Source: Prosthecochloris marina (lineage in GTDB: Bacteria; Bacteroidota; Chlorobiia; Chlorobiales; Chlorobiaceae). Taken from it: a DNA stretch of 40,957 bases. The position numbers and the translations under genes are program-made. Within the stretch, counting starts at the first letter, position 1, and each line of letters starts with the position of its first letter. Shown here piece after piece: positions 8,877-18,200 of the stretch. The stretch spans positions 1 through 40,957 of the forward strand of contig NZ_PDNZ01000012.1 in the NCBI RefSeq assembly GCF_003182595.1, read 5' to 3'. Below the pieces are notes generated by a model that had not been told where the DNA came from, made no database searches, and worked only from the letters and a program-made list of their open reading frames with translations.

Positions 8877-9731
8877 TCAACGCTCACCAAGAACATCTCC
8901 CCTCACACCGATAACAATCTTTTTAACCGGCACGTCTCTGGACGCCTTGTCAAGCGCCTGATTGACAATTGAAACAAGCCCTCCGCAACAGGGAACTTCC
9001 ATAATCACAACGGTAATGGTGTTGATATTCGCCAGTTCAATCATAGATTTCAGCTTTTCAACATATCGGTCTATTCCCGAATCGAGTTTCGGACATGCAA
9101 TCGCTATGCTCTTGCCCCTCATGAAAGCCGGATGAAATGCTCCAATTGCAAATGCCGTACAATCTGCAGCAAGTAAAAGATCCGAATCCCGATAGCAAGG
9201 AGCGAGCGGTGTTACGAGATGAAGCTGTATCGGCCACTGCGTCAATTCGGATTTCTGCTGTCCGGTTGATTCGCCCTGTTCCACATCATTGCCGGTTTTT
9301 CTGAAATCCATAAGCACACTACCGGCACATCCACAGCCTTCATGTTCGGACGACTGGTTGCCCTGCACGTCGTTGTTTATCGGGTTTTCAATCCCTTTTT
9401 CTTTCAGGTAAGCCAGCGCTTGCTGCAAATATTCCTCTTCTCCATGCGCTTTGAGATGTTCAAGATGTGCAGCAATGACGTTTGTTCCCCCTTTTATGAT
9501 AATCTCTTCCATAACCCGCCGCTCATCATAGGGTTCGGCGTCACGTTCCTCGATGCTTATCGCCCCTTTTGAACAAGTTCCGATACACGCTCCGAGCCCG
9601 TCACAGAAAAGATCACTGACCAGTCTTGCCCGACCGTCGATAATCTGCAATGCACCTTCCGGACAGCCGGGCACACAGTCACCACAACCGTCACACTTTG
9701 TCTGGTCTATGGTTATGATCTCTCTTTTCAT
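8877..9731 (-). CDS. Two-cluster ferredoxin-domain protein of the hcp cluster
   Basis: I place the start at the ATG of MKREIITIDQTKCDGC, which has AGGAAG eight bases upstream. A GTG at 9785 that overlaps the Rrf2 stop codon would add 18 residues. The first cluster motif is complete (CDGCGDCVPGC). The second (CDGLGACIGTC) has Leu in place of the second Cys; I recall this from related ferredoxin-like proteins, so it is probably a family trait. Residues 110-150 carry GCGCAG, and the C-terminal 120 residues form an alpha/beta domain with VPCCGG. The protein is about 285 residues. It lies between the regulator and the TPR/hcp genes, so an electron-transfer or sensing role with Hcp is likely but not shown. 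Confidence 0.85.
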   Translation of the reverse strand: MKREIITIDQTKCDGCGDCVPGCPEGALQIIDGRARLVSDLFCDGLGACIGTCSKGAISIEERDAEPYDERRVMEEIIIKGGTNVIAAHLEHLKAHGEEEYLQQALAYLKEKGIENPINNDVQGNQSSEHEGCGCAGSVLMDFRKTGNDVEQGESTGQQKSELTQWPIQLHLVTPLAPCYRDSDLLLAADCTAFAIGAFHPAFMRGKSIAIACPKLDSGIDRYVEKLKSMIELANINTITVVIMEVPCCGGLVSIVNQALDKASRDVPVKKIVIGVRGDVLGER

Positions 9732-9781
9732 TGTTGCTTCCTGCATAAGGTCATGATTGTGCACTGCATACCACTCCCTGT

Positions 9782-10255
9782 TCACGTTTCTTGTATTTTA
9801 TTGTCAACCGATACAAACGATTTACCCGATATTTTCCCATCATCAAGTGCCTTGAGATCATCAAGCAGCTTGCCGATTGTTATCCCTTCAAACTCCCGAT
9901 TGACCATCTGTTCAATCCTCAGGATTTCATGGCGAAGCACACAATTGGCACGATTCGAACAGAGCTGCTTGCGAAACATACACTCCGAAAGTTCGATCTT
10001 ACCCTGAAAAATTTCTATAACCTCTTTGATCCGTATACTTTCAGGCTCACGATCGAGCATCACTCCTCCATGAGCTCCTTCCTTGGTATGCACAAGACCA
10101 TGCCGGCAAAGATCCTGAAGTATCCTCCTAAGGAACTGATAAGGAATACCCTGCTCTTCTGAAATTTTCCTGGCAGATACGTATTCACCCTCATGCGCAC
10201 CAAGCACAAGCAGAGCCCTTACGGCATAATCGGTGTTTTTTGTCAATACTCTCAT
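9782..10255 (-). CDS. Rrf2-family iron-sulfur transcription regulator
   Basis: The 157-residue protein has an N-terminal winged helix (MRVLTKNTDYAVRALLVLG, KISEEQGIPYQFLRRILQDL, GLVHTKEGAHGGVML) and three cysteines in the loop typical of cluster-binding Rrf2 proteins (C-x6-C-x5-C in CMFRKQLCSNRANC). Relatives such as NsrR and IscR sense nitric oxide or iron-sulfur status. It is the first gene of the hcp cluster, and the palindrome at 10271-10287 lies 15 bases before its ATG, so it probably controls itself and the genes after it. The ribosome site AGAGGA is good. Which signal it senses cannot be read from the sequence; nitrosative stress is likely because of hcp. Confidence 0.92.
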   Translation of the reverse strand: MRVLTKNTDYAVRALLVLGAHEGEYVSARKISEEQGIPYQFLRRILQDLCRHGLVHTKEGAHGGVMLDREPESIRIKEVIEIFQGKIELSECMFRKQLCSNRANCVLRHEILRIEQMVNREFEGITIGKLLDDLKALDDGKISGKSFVSVDNKIQET

Positions 10256-10270
10256 AATTCCTCTTTAACT

Positions 10271-10287
10271 GATACTAATTTAGTATC
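10271..10287. promoter_or_regulatory. Rrf2-type operator palindrome GATACTA-ATT-TAGTATC
   Basis: This is a perfect 7-base inverted repeat with a 3-base centre, placed 15 bases upstream of the Rrf2 gene. A possible minus-strand -35/-10 pair (TTGGGA, 16 bases, TAAATT) would put the -10 box inside the palindrome, consistent with repression. It also lies about 100 bases upstream of the divergent methyltransferase gene. Confidence 0.7.
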
Positions 10288-10387
10288 ATTTATAAAAATC
10301 CCAAAATATTCTTTTTTTTAAACAACGGTAGTGCCATAAAAAATCGGCATCCCTGCACACCGCGCAAATACTTTAAAGCTCAACCTT

Positions 10388-11290
10388 ATGCTACAGCTCA
10401 AAACAGCTGGATATATCGCGATCAAAAACCTTCGCAACCACCTTGGGCTCACCCCGGAATGGCAAACCCAGGAAGAACTCGAAACAGTAACAGACCGCTA
10501 TCATAAGGCTTTCCTTGATGAACGATTCGAGGTTTCAAAAACATTGGGAGGCCTTTTTTTAGCACACGAACTAATCGATCGGTCGATACGCACAGGGGAA
10601 CAGGAGCGTATGGATGACCCATCCCTGACCGCCGCCGAAAAGCTGAAGTTGATCAAAGCACTTGACAACATGAACAATATGATGTCGCTTTACCCTCAAT
10701 ATATCTCGATCATCGAGCCATCAATACGTAAAATCGCCAGGGAAAAGAAACGGCCGGCAAGAATACTGGAACTGGCAAGTGGCTCAGGTGGATTTGCTCT
10801 TGCAATAGCAGCCCAGGCAAAACAATCGTCGCTGCCCGTAGAGATAACCGGTTCGGATATCGTCGAAGAGTACGTAGAATACAGCAATCGGGCCGCAGAG
10901 GAGCAAAACCTGCCGGTTCGTTTTAAAACCATCAATGCATTCGAGCTGGATGCTCTCGACACCTGTTCATGCGACATCATCCTCATATCACAGAGCCTCC
11001 ACCATTTTACTCCCGGTCAGTTGGCGAGAATCATCGTACAAAGCCGTTTGCACGGTGCAGCTGAATTTCTCGGGCTCGACGGACACAGAGGAACCGATCT
11101 TCTCGCAGGGGTTCCTTTGGTGGCCATGCTGCAGGGAATTTCTGCGTTGACCCTTGACGGCTATACATCCGCAAGAAAGTTCTACTCCGAACTCGAACTC
11201 GATCTTATAGCCTGGATAGCAACCGGCTCAAAACAGCACAGAACAGAATTTTCGTGGCCACTGACCGTTCTCAGTATTCCGTTCAGCTAA
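10388..11290 (+). CDS. Class I SAM-dependent methyltransferase
   Basis: The 300-residue protein has an N-terminal helical part of about 120 residues and a Rossmann methyltransferase core. Motif I is ARILELASGSGGFALAIAA (about residues 122-140), followed by an acidic end of strand 2 (EITGSDIV) and motif IV/post-IV (CDIILISQSLHHFTPGQLARI). The C-terminal GTDLLAGVPLVAMLQG region is seen in small-molecule O- or C-methyltransferases. The substrate is unknown. It is divergent from the Rrf2 gene and may share its control region. The ATG has no strong ribosome site. Confidence 0.8.
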   Translation: MLQLKTAGYIAIKNLRNHLGLTPEWQTQEELETVTDRYHKAFLDERFEVSKTLGGLFLAHELIDRSIRTGEQERMDDPSLTAAEKLKLIKALDNMNNMMSLYPQYISIIEPSIRKIAREKKRPARILELASGSGGFALAIAAQAKQSSLPVEITGSDIVEEYVEYSNRAAEEQNLPVRFKTINAFELDALDTCSCDIILISQSLHHFTPGQLARIIVQSRLHGAAEFLGLDGHRGTDLLAGVPLVAMLQGISALTLDGYTSARKFYSELELDLIAWIATGSKQHRTEFSWPLTVLSIPFS

Positions 11291-11353
11291 AGGACATCGC
11301 TCCATGCGTTTGTACACCCCGCAAGCGAACCACCATACAACGGTTCAGCTCAA

Positions 11354-11543
11354 TGGATCCCCGGGTCAAGCCCGAGGATGACAGGGAGAGGAATGTCATG
11401 GTGCGCTTGGTGTGGCGTCCAGTTCTTTCGAAGTCATGCCGCACTCGATGCGGCGTCCAACTCCTCCAAAGTCATGCCGCACTTGATGCGGCATCCATAG
11501 GGTGAAGCAAGAATGCATGTGGATCCTCGGTTCACGCTTCGGA
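11354..11543 (+). repeat. Dispersed intergenic repeats, copies C (rearranged)
   Basis: A right half (11354-11382) is followed by three left halves in tandem (from 11395, 11433 and 11471; GTCATGCCGCACTCGATGCG type, the first diverged) and a diverged right half at about 11519-11542. The order shows repeated duplication of the left half alone. It lies between the methyltransferase and nuclease genes. Confidence 0.75.
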
Positions 11544-11594
11544 ACTCTACAATAATCCGTAACAAAAACGTAACGCCGTTTATTCGACAATATC

Positions 11595-11624
11595 TTGACA
11601 GAAGAGTATCTTGAATAGTACAAT
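11595..11624 (+). promoter_or_regulatory. Sigma-70-like promoter of the nuclease gene
   Basis: A consensus -35 box TTGACA (11595-11600), an 18-base spacer and a -10 box TACAAT (11619-11624) lie 21 bases before the ATG of the nuclease gene. Confidence 0.7.
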
Positions 11625-11645
11625 CAAATCCGGTATTCAACCCAC

Positions 11646-12617
11646 ATGCCCGAGCAAACCCAGACAACAACAGCCGCAGTCGTAGTAGCGGTTACCGACG
11701 GCGATACGATCAAGGTAACACTACCGGTAGCCGATGATCGGGAGGAAACCCTCAGGATACTCGCTCTCGATACCGAAGAGTGTCACAGCGATAACGATCT
11801 TTCCCAAAAAGAAACCCATAAAGGGGGAAAACCGATCACCAACCTCGGAAACAAGGCAAAGAAAAGGGCACGCGACCTACTGAGTAAAGATGACTCTGTC
11901 ACGTTGATCTTTCCGGACAACTCTCCAATCGAAGTCGCTCTTGCGAAACACAGGGGAAACTACGGCAGACTACTGTGCTATATCGAGCTGCAAGACAAAC
12001 GGGATTTTCAGGAAATCATGATTCGTGAAGGCTGGAGCCCATATATGTCAAAATACGGCTACGCCCAGCCCGAGGAAAGACACTTCTCTTACATCAGGGC
12101 AGAAGCTCTTGCCCAGGCAGAAGGAAGGGGAATCTGGAGTTACCGGGTATTCAACGGAAAACGGTTCCGCCGATACGAAAGGCTGCTTCCGTGGTGGCAC
12201 CTCAGGGCGAGAGTTATCGAAACATTCAGGGCATATCAAACCCAAGACCCGCACGACAAGATCCTCGATTCAAGAATCGATTACGATGAGATCCGCAGCA
12301 AGGCACAGCTCGAAGAAAGCGCAACCGTTTTTTCCGAACTCCGGCAGATAACATTGCTCGATTCCGAAAAAGTTATCGTAACCACCGGCTCCGATAACCA
12401 ACCATTCAAGCTTTTCATACCCGGGATTTACAGTTGGGAAGGACAGAAAATTCTCAGATTGCTCGAGCACCGCTACCTCACGATCGGCTATGACGGCTCG
12501 ACTGTAGAAAAAGGCGGAACAAACTATGCTTACATCAAAGGACCGCTGAAACTCTACAATGGTGAACCTGAAATAACCATAACAAAAGCAAGCCAGATAA
12601 CAGACGCACCTCCATAG
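11646..12617 (+). CDS. Staphylococcal-nuclease-like (thermonuclease) protein with extra C-terminal domain
   Basis: The 323-residue protein has an SNase fold in residues 10-170. VTDGDTIKV carries the calcium Asp residues, LRILALDTEE the catalytic Arg, Asp and Glu, and GNYGRLLCYIEL the second Arg; NREGW-like IREGWSPYMSKYG and AQAEGRGIW close the domain. The last 150 residues hold a separate beta-rich part (VIVTTGSDNQPFKLFIPGIYSWEGQKI) that resembles an OB-like fold and is not typical of secreted thermonucleases. There is no signal peptide, so it is probably cytoplasmic, unlike classical family members. A consensus promoter sits just upstream. Nuclease activity is inferred from intact catalytic residues. 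Confidence 0.85.
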   Translation: MPEQTQTTTAAVVVAVTDGDTIKVTLPVADDREETLRILALDTEECHSDNDLSQKETHKGGKPITNLGNKAKKRARDLLSKDDSVTLIFPDNSPIEVALAKHRGNYGRLLCYIELQDKRDFQEIMIREGWSPYMSKYGYAQPEERHFSYIRAEALAQAEGRGIWSYRVFNGKRFRRYERLLPWWHLRARVIETFRAYQTQDPHDKILDSRIDYDEIRSKAQLEESATVFSELRQITLLDSEKVIVTTGSDNQPFKLFIPGIYSWEGQKILRLLEHRYLTIGYDGSTVEKGGTNYAYIKGPLKLYNGEPEITITKASQITDAPP

Positions 12618-12739
12618 CGACAATGAAATCTTTTTTCCTTTTTCATTGCCTGACAAATTCCCTCATTCCCGCACCATTTATTTCCTGCAAAAAAACGTAT
12701 AATTAAAGTCAGTTTTTCCGAACAATAGCACATTCTGAC

Positions 12740-13768
12740 ATGGGGCAACAGTTGTCCTCTCGAAGACGCATACTTGCAGAGCAGAATTATATGCTGCATG
12801 CAGGTCTGCTCATCACCACCCTTTTTACAACACTCTGGGCAGGAGCCTTCTGGACAGGGCACCCCGCAAGATTCGACAGTGTTTCAGCATTTCTGCAGGA
12901 TCTCCGCTACGGCATCCCATATGGTGTTTCACTGCTGGTTTTCCTCGGCACGCATGAGTTCGGCCATTTTTTTGCCGCCCTGTACCACCGTATGCGGGCC
13001 ACGCTGCCATACTTCATCCCGGTTCCACCTCTCCCATTTCTCTTGAGCCTCGGAACTCTTGGCGCCGTCATTCGTATCAAAGACAAGATTCCCAACACGA
13101 GAGCATTGTTCGACACCGGCATTTCAGGACCTCTCTGTGGCTTTGCAGTAGCTTTCGGTCTGCTTGTTTACGGTTTTACACACCTCCCTCCGATTGATTA
13201 TATTTTTACTGTTCATCCAGAATACAAGGTTCTGGGAGGTATTCCTTCTCCACCCCCGGAAAACACTCTTTTTCTTGGGAAAAACCTGCTTTACCTCCTG
13301 CTTGAAAAAGCGCTTGCCCCTGCATACAGTCCGCCAATGACAGAGATGTACCATTACCCATATCTTTTCACAGGATGGCTGGGTTGTTTCGTTACCGCCC
13401 TGAATCTATTGCCCGTCGGCCAGCTCGATGGGGGGCATATCATTTACGCAATGTTCGGCCGAAAAATCCATAGAGCGAGCGCTTTGACGTTTTTACTCAT
13501 TATCACGGTACTTGGATTGCCGTCACTCGGCTTGCTGCTGTTCGAACTTGTTTCCCCCGGCACAACGCCATTTATTCCTGAATCCGTCATAACCTGGTCA
13601 TGGCCGGGCTGGGTTCTGTGGGCGTTTATCCTGGCCAGGGTTCTTGGTACCGGTCATCCCCCCACAATGACAGATCACCAGCTCTCTACCGGAAAAAGGG
13701 TAACCGGCTGGCTTGCCATTATCATTTTCTTTTTGTGCTTTACCCCTGTTCCTTTTGGAATAACGTAA
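12740..13768 (+). CDS. M50-family site-2-type membrane metalloprotease
   Basis: The 342-residue protein has six to eight hydrophobic segments. The zinc motif HEFGH (residues 72-76) is in one membrane segment and NLLPVGQLDGGH (about 222-233) supplies the third ligand, the layout of group 3 S2P-like proteases (as in plant EGY proteins and FtsH-linked chloroplast relatives). Such enzymes cut transmembrane substrates inside the membrane. It has no PDZ domain, unlike RseP. No substrate gene such as an anti-sigma factor lies nearby. The N-terminus is short and basic (SSRRR). Confidence 0.92.
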   Translation: MGQQLSSRRRILAEQNYMLHAGLLITTLFTTLWAGAFWTGHPARFDSVSAFLQDLRYGIPYGVSLLVFLGTHEFGHFFAALYHRMRATLPYFIPVPPLPFLLSLGTLGAVIRIKDKIPNTRALFDTGISGPLCGFAVAFGLLVYGFTHLPPIDYIFTVHPEYKVLGGIPSPPPENTLFLGKNLLYLLLEKALAPAYSPPMTEMYHYPYLFTGWLGCFVTALNLLPVGQLDGGHIIYAMFGRKIHRASALTFLLIITVLGLPSLGLLLFELVSPGTTPFIPESVITWSWPGWVLWAFILARVLGTGHPPTMTDHQLSTGKRVTGWLAIIIFFLCFTPVPFGIT

Positions 13769-13794
13769 AAGCAGAGCATGAAACCCCTCTCTTC

Positions 13795-13870
13795 GTCATC
13801 CTCGGGCTTGACCCGGGGATCCATTTTCTTCTGAATGTTTCCATGGATGCCGCATCACGTGCGGCATGAC
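13795..13870 (-). repeat. Dispersed intergenic repeat, copy D
   Basis: A full element in the opposite orientation to copy A: it starts GTCATCCTCGGGCTTGACCC and ends CACGTGCGGCATGAC, with the same inverted ends and palindromes. Confidence 0.85.
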
Positions 13871-13889
13871 TTTCCACCAACGGCCACCT

Positions 13890-13945
13890 CCATTCCCGAT
13901 TACCCATTCCCGATTACCGATCACCCATTACCTACGACCCATCCC
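13890..13945. repeat. Low-complexity degenerate heptamer repeat
   Basis: Words of the form CATTCCCGATTACC recur imperfectly (CATTCCCGATTACCCATTCC, then CGATTACCGATCACCCATTA). The strand is pyrimidine-rich. No function is evident. Confidence 0.55.
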
Positions 13946-14215
13946 CTTTTCACTATGGATACCGCATCCCTGAGTAATCCGAACAGGTATTACAGGGGGT
14001 ACTATGACTTTTTTCGAGCAATACGATATAACTTGCTGAACGGTTTATGGGTTTTTCGGTTATTTTAGGTTCAGTCTCCTTTTTGTCATCCCCGGGCCGG
14101 CCCCACATAATCCACCGCAAGTAACGAGTGTTTCCACGGGCACCTCACGTGGCAAAGTGACTGCGACGGAAAATCAGGGACACGACGGGAATAACAACAT
14201 TGAACTATCGAGCGT

Positions 14216-15109
14216 ATGAAACACAGTAATTACCGCCTGCAATGCCGTGATCGGGAACTTGACCTTACAGGACAGGCAAAAATCATGGGTATTCTCAACA
14301 GTACACCCGACTCATTTTTCGACGGCGGGTCTCTTTCAACAGGATCGAGAACAACCGATATCGACCGTGCCGTCGAAAAGGCACTGAAAATGGTAGAAGA
14401 AGGTGCTGATATCATCGATATCGGTGGAGAATCCACAAAGCCCGGAGCCCCGAAAGTTGACGCTGAAGAAGAGCTTCACAGAACCCTTCCGGTAATTCGA
14501 GAACTGAGAAGACAGTCGGACATCCTGATCTCCATAGATACCTATAAAGCGGTTGTCGCTGAGCAAGCGCTCCTTGCCGGAGCTCAGATAATCAACGACA
14601 TTTCCGGCTTCAGTTTCGACCCGAATATTGCTACAGTATGTAGCCGATACCGCGCTGCAGCAGTCCTGATGCATACAGCCGGTCGCCCAGGAAACATGAA
14701 GTGGAGCCATCAAACACAAACTGCTGACACAGATATCCTGGATCGTGTAAAAAACGGCTTGCTTGACTGTACCCAAAATGCAGAACAACACGGAATATGC
14801 AACATTATTCTCGATCCAGGTTTTGGGTTCGGCAAAAGCGTATCCGAAAATTACACCCTGCTCCGGCACCTCCATGATCTTCATGTGCTGGGACGTCCAT
14901 TGCTTGTCGGGCTTTCCAGAAAATCCTTTCTCGGCAAGGCACTACAGAAACACCCCGACCAGGATATCCCATGTCCCGAAAAGAGGCTGACGGCGACCAT
15001 TGCAGCCAACGCGATAGCCCTGACCAACGGTGCCAATATCCTCAGAGTGCATGACATTGCAGAAGCAACAGAGACTCTGGCGGTCGCTGCATCAGCAAAT
15101 TTTTCTTAA
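14216..15109 (+). CDS. folP: Dihydropteroate synthase
   Basis: The 297-residue enzyme joins p-aminobenzoate to hydroxymethyl-dihydropterin pyrophosphate in folate synthesis. Family motifs are intact: MGILNSTPDSFFDGG (about 23-37), DIIDIGGESTKPGA (pterin pocket), ISIDTYKA, IINDISG, ILDPGFGFGKS, LLVGLSRKSFLG and the final LRVHD. Length and order match the TIM-barrel family. The p-aminobenzoate-forming enzyme pabBC is about 8 kb away in this window. It is followed by smc on the same strand after a 112-base gap. Confidence 0.97.
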   Translation: MKHSNYRLQCRDRELDLTGQAKIMGILNSTPDSFFDGGSLSTGSRTTDIDRAVEKALKMVEEGADIIDIGGESTKPGAPKVDAEEELHRTLPVIRELRRQSDILISIDTYKAVVAEQALLAGAQIINDISGFSFDPNIATVCSRYRAAAVLMHTAGRPGNMKWSHQTQTADTDILDRVKNGLLDCTQNAEQHGICNIILDPGFGFGKSVSENYTLLRHLHDLHVLGRPLLVGLSRKSFLGKALQKHPDQDIPCPEKRLTATIAANAIALTNGANILRVHDIAEATETLAVAASANFS

Positions 15110-15221
15110 CTTTCTTCTCACATGAAGGCGGAACAGTGCTTTCGGCAACGGACTTCACATAGTTGGGGGTGATGGATTACGCCAATTGTCTCCCTCATTA
15201 CGGTCAACTCAACACAGGCAA

Positions 15222-18200
15222 ATGTATCTTTCCAAAATTGAGCTGTTTGGCTTCAAAAGTTTTGCGCACAAAGTAAAGATAACTTTTGACAAAGGTCTTA
15301 CTGCGATTGTCGGCCCCAACGGCTGCGGTAAAACCAATGTGGTCGATGCTATTCGCTGGGTTTTGGGAGAACAGAAATCCTCTCTCCTGCGTTCGACAAA
15401 AATGGAGAACATCATCTTCAACGGCTCGAGAAAATTCAAATCTTTGAGCATGTCCGAAGTCTCCATCACCATTGAAAACACACGAAATATCCTCCCGACC
15501 GAATATACTGAAATCACCGTTACACGGAGGGTCTACCGCAACGGTGACAGTGACTATCTCCTGAACCAGGTTCCCTGCAGGTTGAAAGACATACTCAACC
15601 TTTTTGCCGATACCGGTATGGGAAGTGATGCCTACTCCGTGATCGAGTTGAAGATGATCGAGGAAATCATCAATAACAGAAGCGATGAAAGGTTACGGCT
15701 TTTTGAGGAAGCAGCAGGAATAACCCGTTACAAACAGCGTCGCAAGCAGACATTCAAACAACTTGAAAACACTACCCGTGACCTTGAAAGAGTGGACGAC
15801 GTTCTTGCAGAGGTGTCGAAAAAAGTCAGGAACCTGAAATCTCAGGTCAGAAAAGCCGAACAGCACCACCAGCTGAGCGCTTCACTCAAAGATCTGGACC
15901 TGACCCTGAACAAGCTCAATTACGACGATTTTCTCGAAAAACTCCAGCCTCTCAGAACTGAAACAAACGCTCAGGAATCAATCATCCAGGAGTTGACGGC
16001 AAAAATAGCCACTCAGGACAGTTTGTTACAGGAATCCGAATTCGAGCAGCTTGAACAGGAAGGCACGCTTTCAGAAGCACAGACAGCACTGAACGAGAAA
16101 AACAAAGCGTTTCATACGCTTGAAAAGCACATCCTGCAGTTGCAGGAACAGGAAAAAAACCTGCGTAACAACATTGTTCGTATCACCGAATCAATCGCCG
16201 AGAAACAACACCAGTTCATGGCGTTTGAAGAACAGGAAAAAAAGCTTTTCAAGGAACTTGAACCTTACGAAAGCGATTGTCGTATAAAAGAAAACGAACT
16301 GCTTGCACTCAAAAAAGAGCAGAATACTCTGCAAAGCACCTTGGCCCTGTCAAAAGAAGATGTTGAAAAAATACGGGAAAGCATCTCGGAACACCAGAAG
16401 CAAGGTTCACTTCTCCATGTCGCCCGGCAAAAGCTGGAAACAACAATGGACCATCTGCAAAACTTGACACGCCGTCTTGGAAATCATAGGGAAGAACTCC
16501 AAAAAATCATCGAGAGAACATTCCCGGCAAGACAAAAGCTTATCGAGCTCATCAAAACACAAAAAACGGCCATTACCACCGAAAAAAACGAGATTCTTTC
16601 ACTGAAGCAGCTGCAGAACGATCTCAAAGAAAAGCTGGACACAAAAAAAGAATTCCTTTTACACACACGTTCCCGGCATGATCAACTGAAAAACAGGTTG
16701 CTTCTTGCAAACTCCATTCTCGATAACTACGAAGGATTGCCCGAAGGAGTAGCATGGCTCGAAAAGGAAGCAAACAAACCCGGTTACGGATGTCTCTCCG
16801 ATCTTATAGAGCTTGACGATGTACACCGCAAAGCCGTCAATGCACTATTCGGAGAATCGCTGAGCTACTATGTCTGCTCGTCACTCCAGGAAGCGAAAAC
16901 CTGCGTCGTCTCACTGTCACAAGCCGGAAAGGGCAAAGTGACCTTTCTCATACTCGACCTGCTCAGAGGCTCAAAACCGATTGATTATCCTGAAATCGAA
17001 GGAGCCCAAAAAATCAAAAACATTTTAAGCGTCCCTGCCAATCTGGATCATGCAGTTTCACTGCTCACAAAGGACTGTTATATAGCCCGAAACTTGGAAG
17101 TTGCAGAAAAACTGGCTCTTGCAAATCCCGGTTGTACATTCGTTACACCGGAAGGAGAGAAAATTGGAGGCCGAGGCATCCTGTTTGGTGGAAGCAGCAC
17201 CGAAAACGAAGGCCTTCGGCTCGGCAAAAAAGCCGAACGGGAACGACTCCTGGCAGAAGAACGGGATTTGAGCAAAGAAATCAGGCAGGAGGAAAAGAAA
17301 CTCGAATCTCTCAAAAGCCGCCTCCATGAAATCCGCATTGAAGAAAAAGAGCGCAATCTGACGTTGCGAGAAAAAGAGCTTGGTGATCAGGAAAAAAAAC
17401 TCGTCCGCATGGATATGGAACATGCTTCCCGGCAGCAGGAGATCACCCGAACGGAAAACGAAGTTGCCGAAGCCGAGAAACGCATGCAAACAATATCGGC
17501 TGAACTCGAGGCTCTGCTGCCGGAAATGGAAAACCACCGGCAAGGGCAGCATCAACTGCACAAAACACTCGAAGAAGCAAGGCTCAGGCAAAGTAAACAT
17601 GAAGAGATACTTTACCGCCAGAACCAAGAAGTCCAGCGTCGAAACAACCACTATAAAGACAGTTTGCTCGAACTGGAAAAGCTCAGACTTCGCATACACT
17701 CCTGTGAACAAAACCGCAAGTCACTGCTTGGGGAAAAAGAAAAAATGGAGACAGAGATATGCAACGTCGAAACCTCTCTTGCATCAACAACCGAGGCAAT
17801 CGGAAAACGACGAGAGGAACTGGAATCACTGGTAGTCCTATCAGGAACCGAACAGCAGAAGCTGAATGAAATGGAAACGCGCTACAACGAATGTAAGCTG
17901 AAAAACCAGGAGAAAAGAAACATCCTCAGAGATTTACGCCGCAAACATGAAGTGGAAATGCAGGTTCACGGAGAACTGCAACGAAAAGCTTCCGAGTTCG
18001 AAAAATCCATCGACAACCTTATCACGTCAGTCGAAACACGCTACAACTGCCGAATCGAAGATATCGAACAGCAAGCCCCTGAAAATTTCGACCGAAACAG
18101 TGCTCAAGCACAGATCGATGACATGCGATCCCGGCTTGAACGATTCGGAGCGATCAATGAACTCGCTCTGGAAGAATACGGTGCAGAAAAAGAGCGTCTC

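Larger units (their letters stand above)
13769..14215. other. Intergenic region between M50 protease and folP
   Basis: It contains dispersed repeat copy D (13795-13870), a low-complexity block (about 13890-13945) built from ATTCCCG/ATTACCC/ATCACCC words, and the leader of folP. I see no tRNA and no convincing small gene. Confidence 0.6.

Noticed and set aside
12627..12654. CAATGAAA/TTTCATTG inverted repeat after the nuclease gene, as a terminator
   Set aside because: The T-run is in the loop rather than after the stem, so it is not a good rho-independent terminator.
17058..17711. A Phe-rich 217-codon frame antisense to smc
   Set aside because: The Phe runs come from Glu/Lys codons of the smc coiled coil read backwards.
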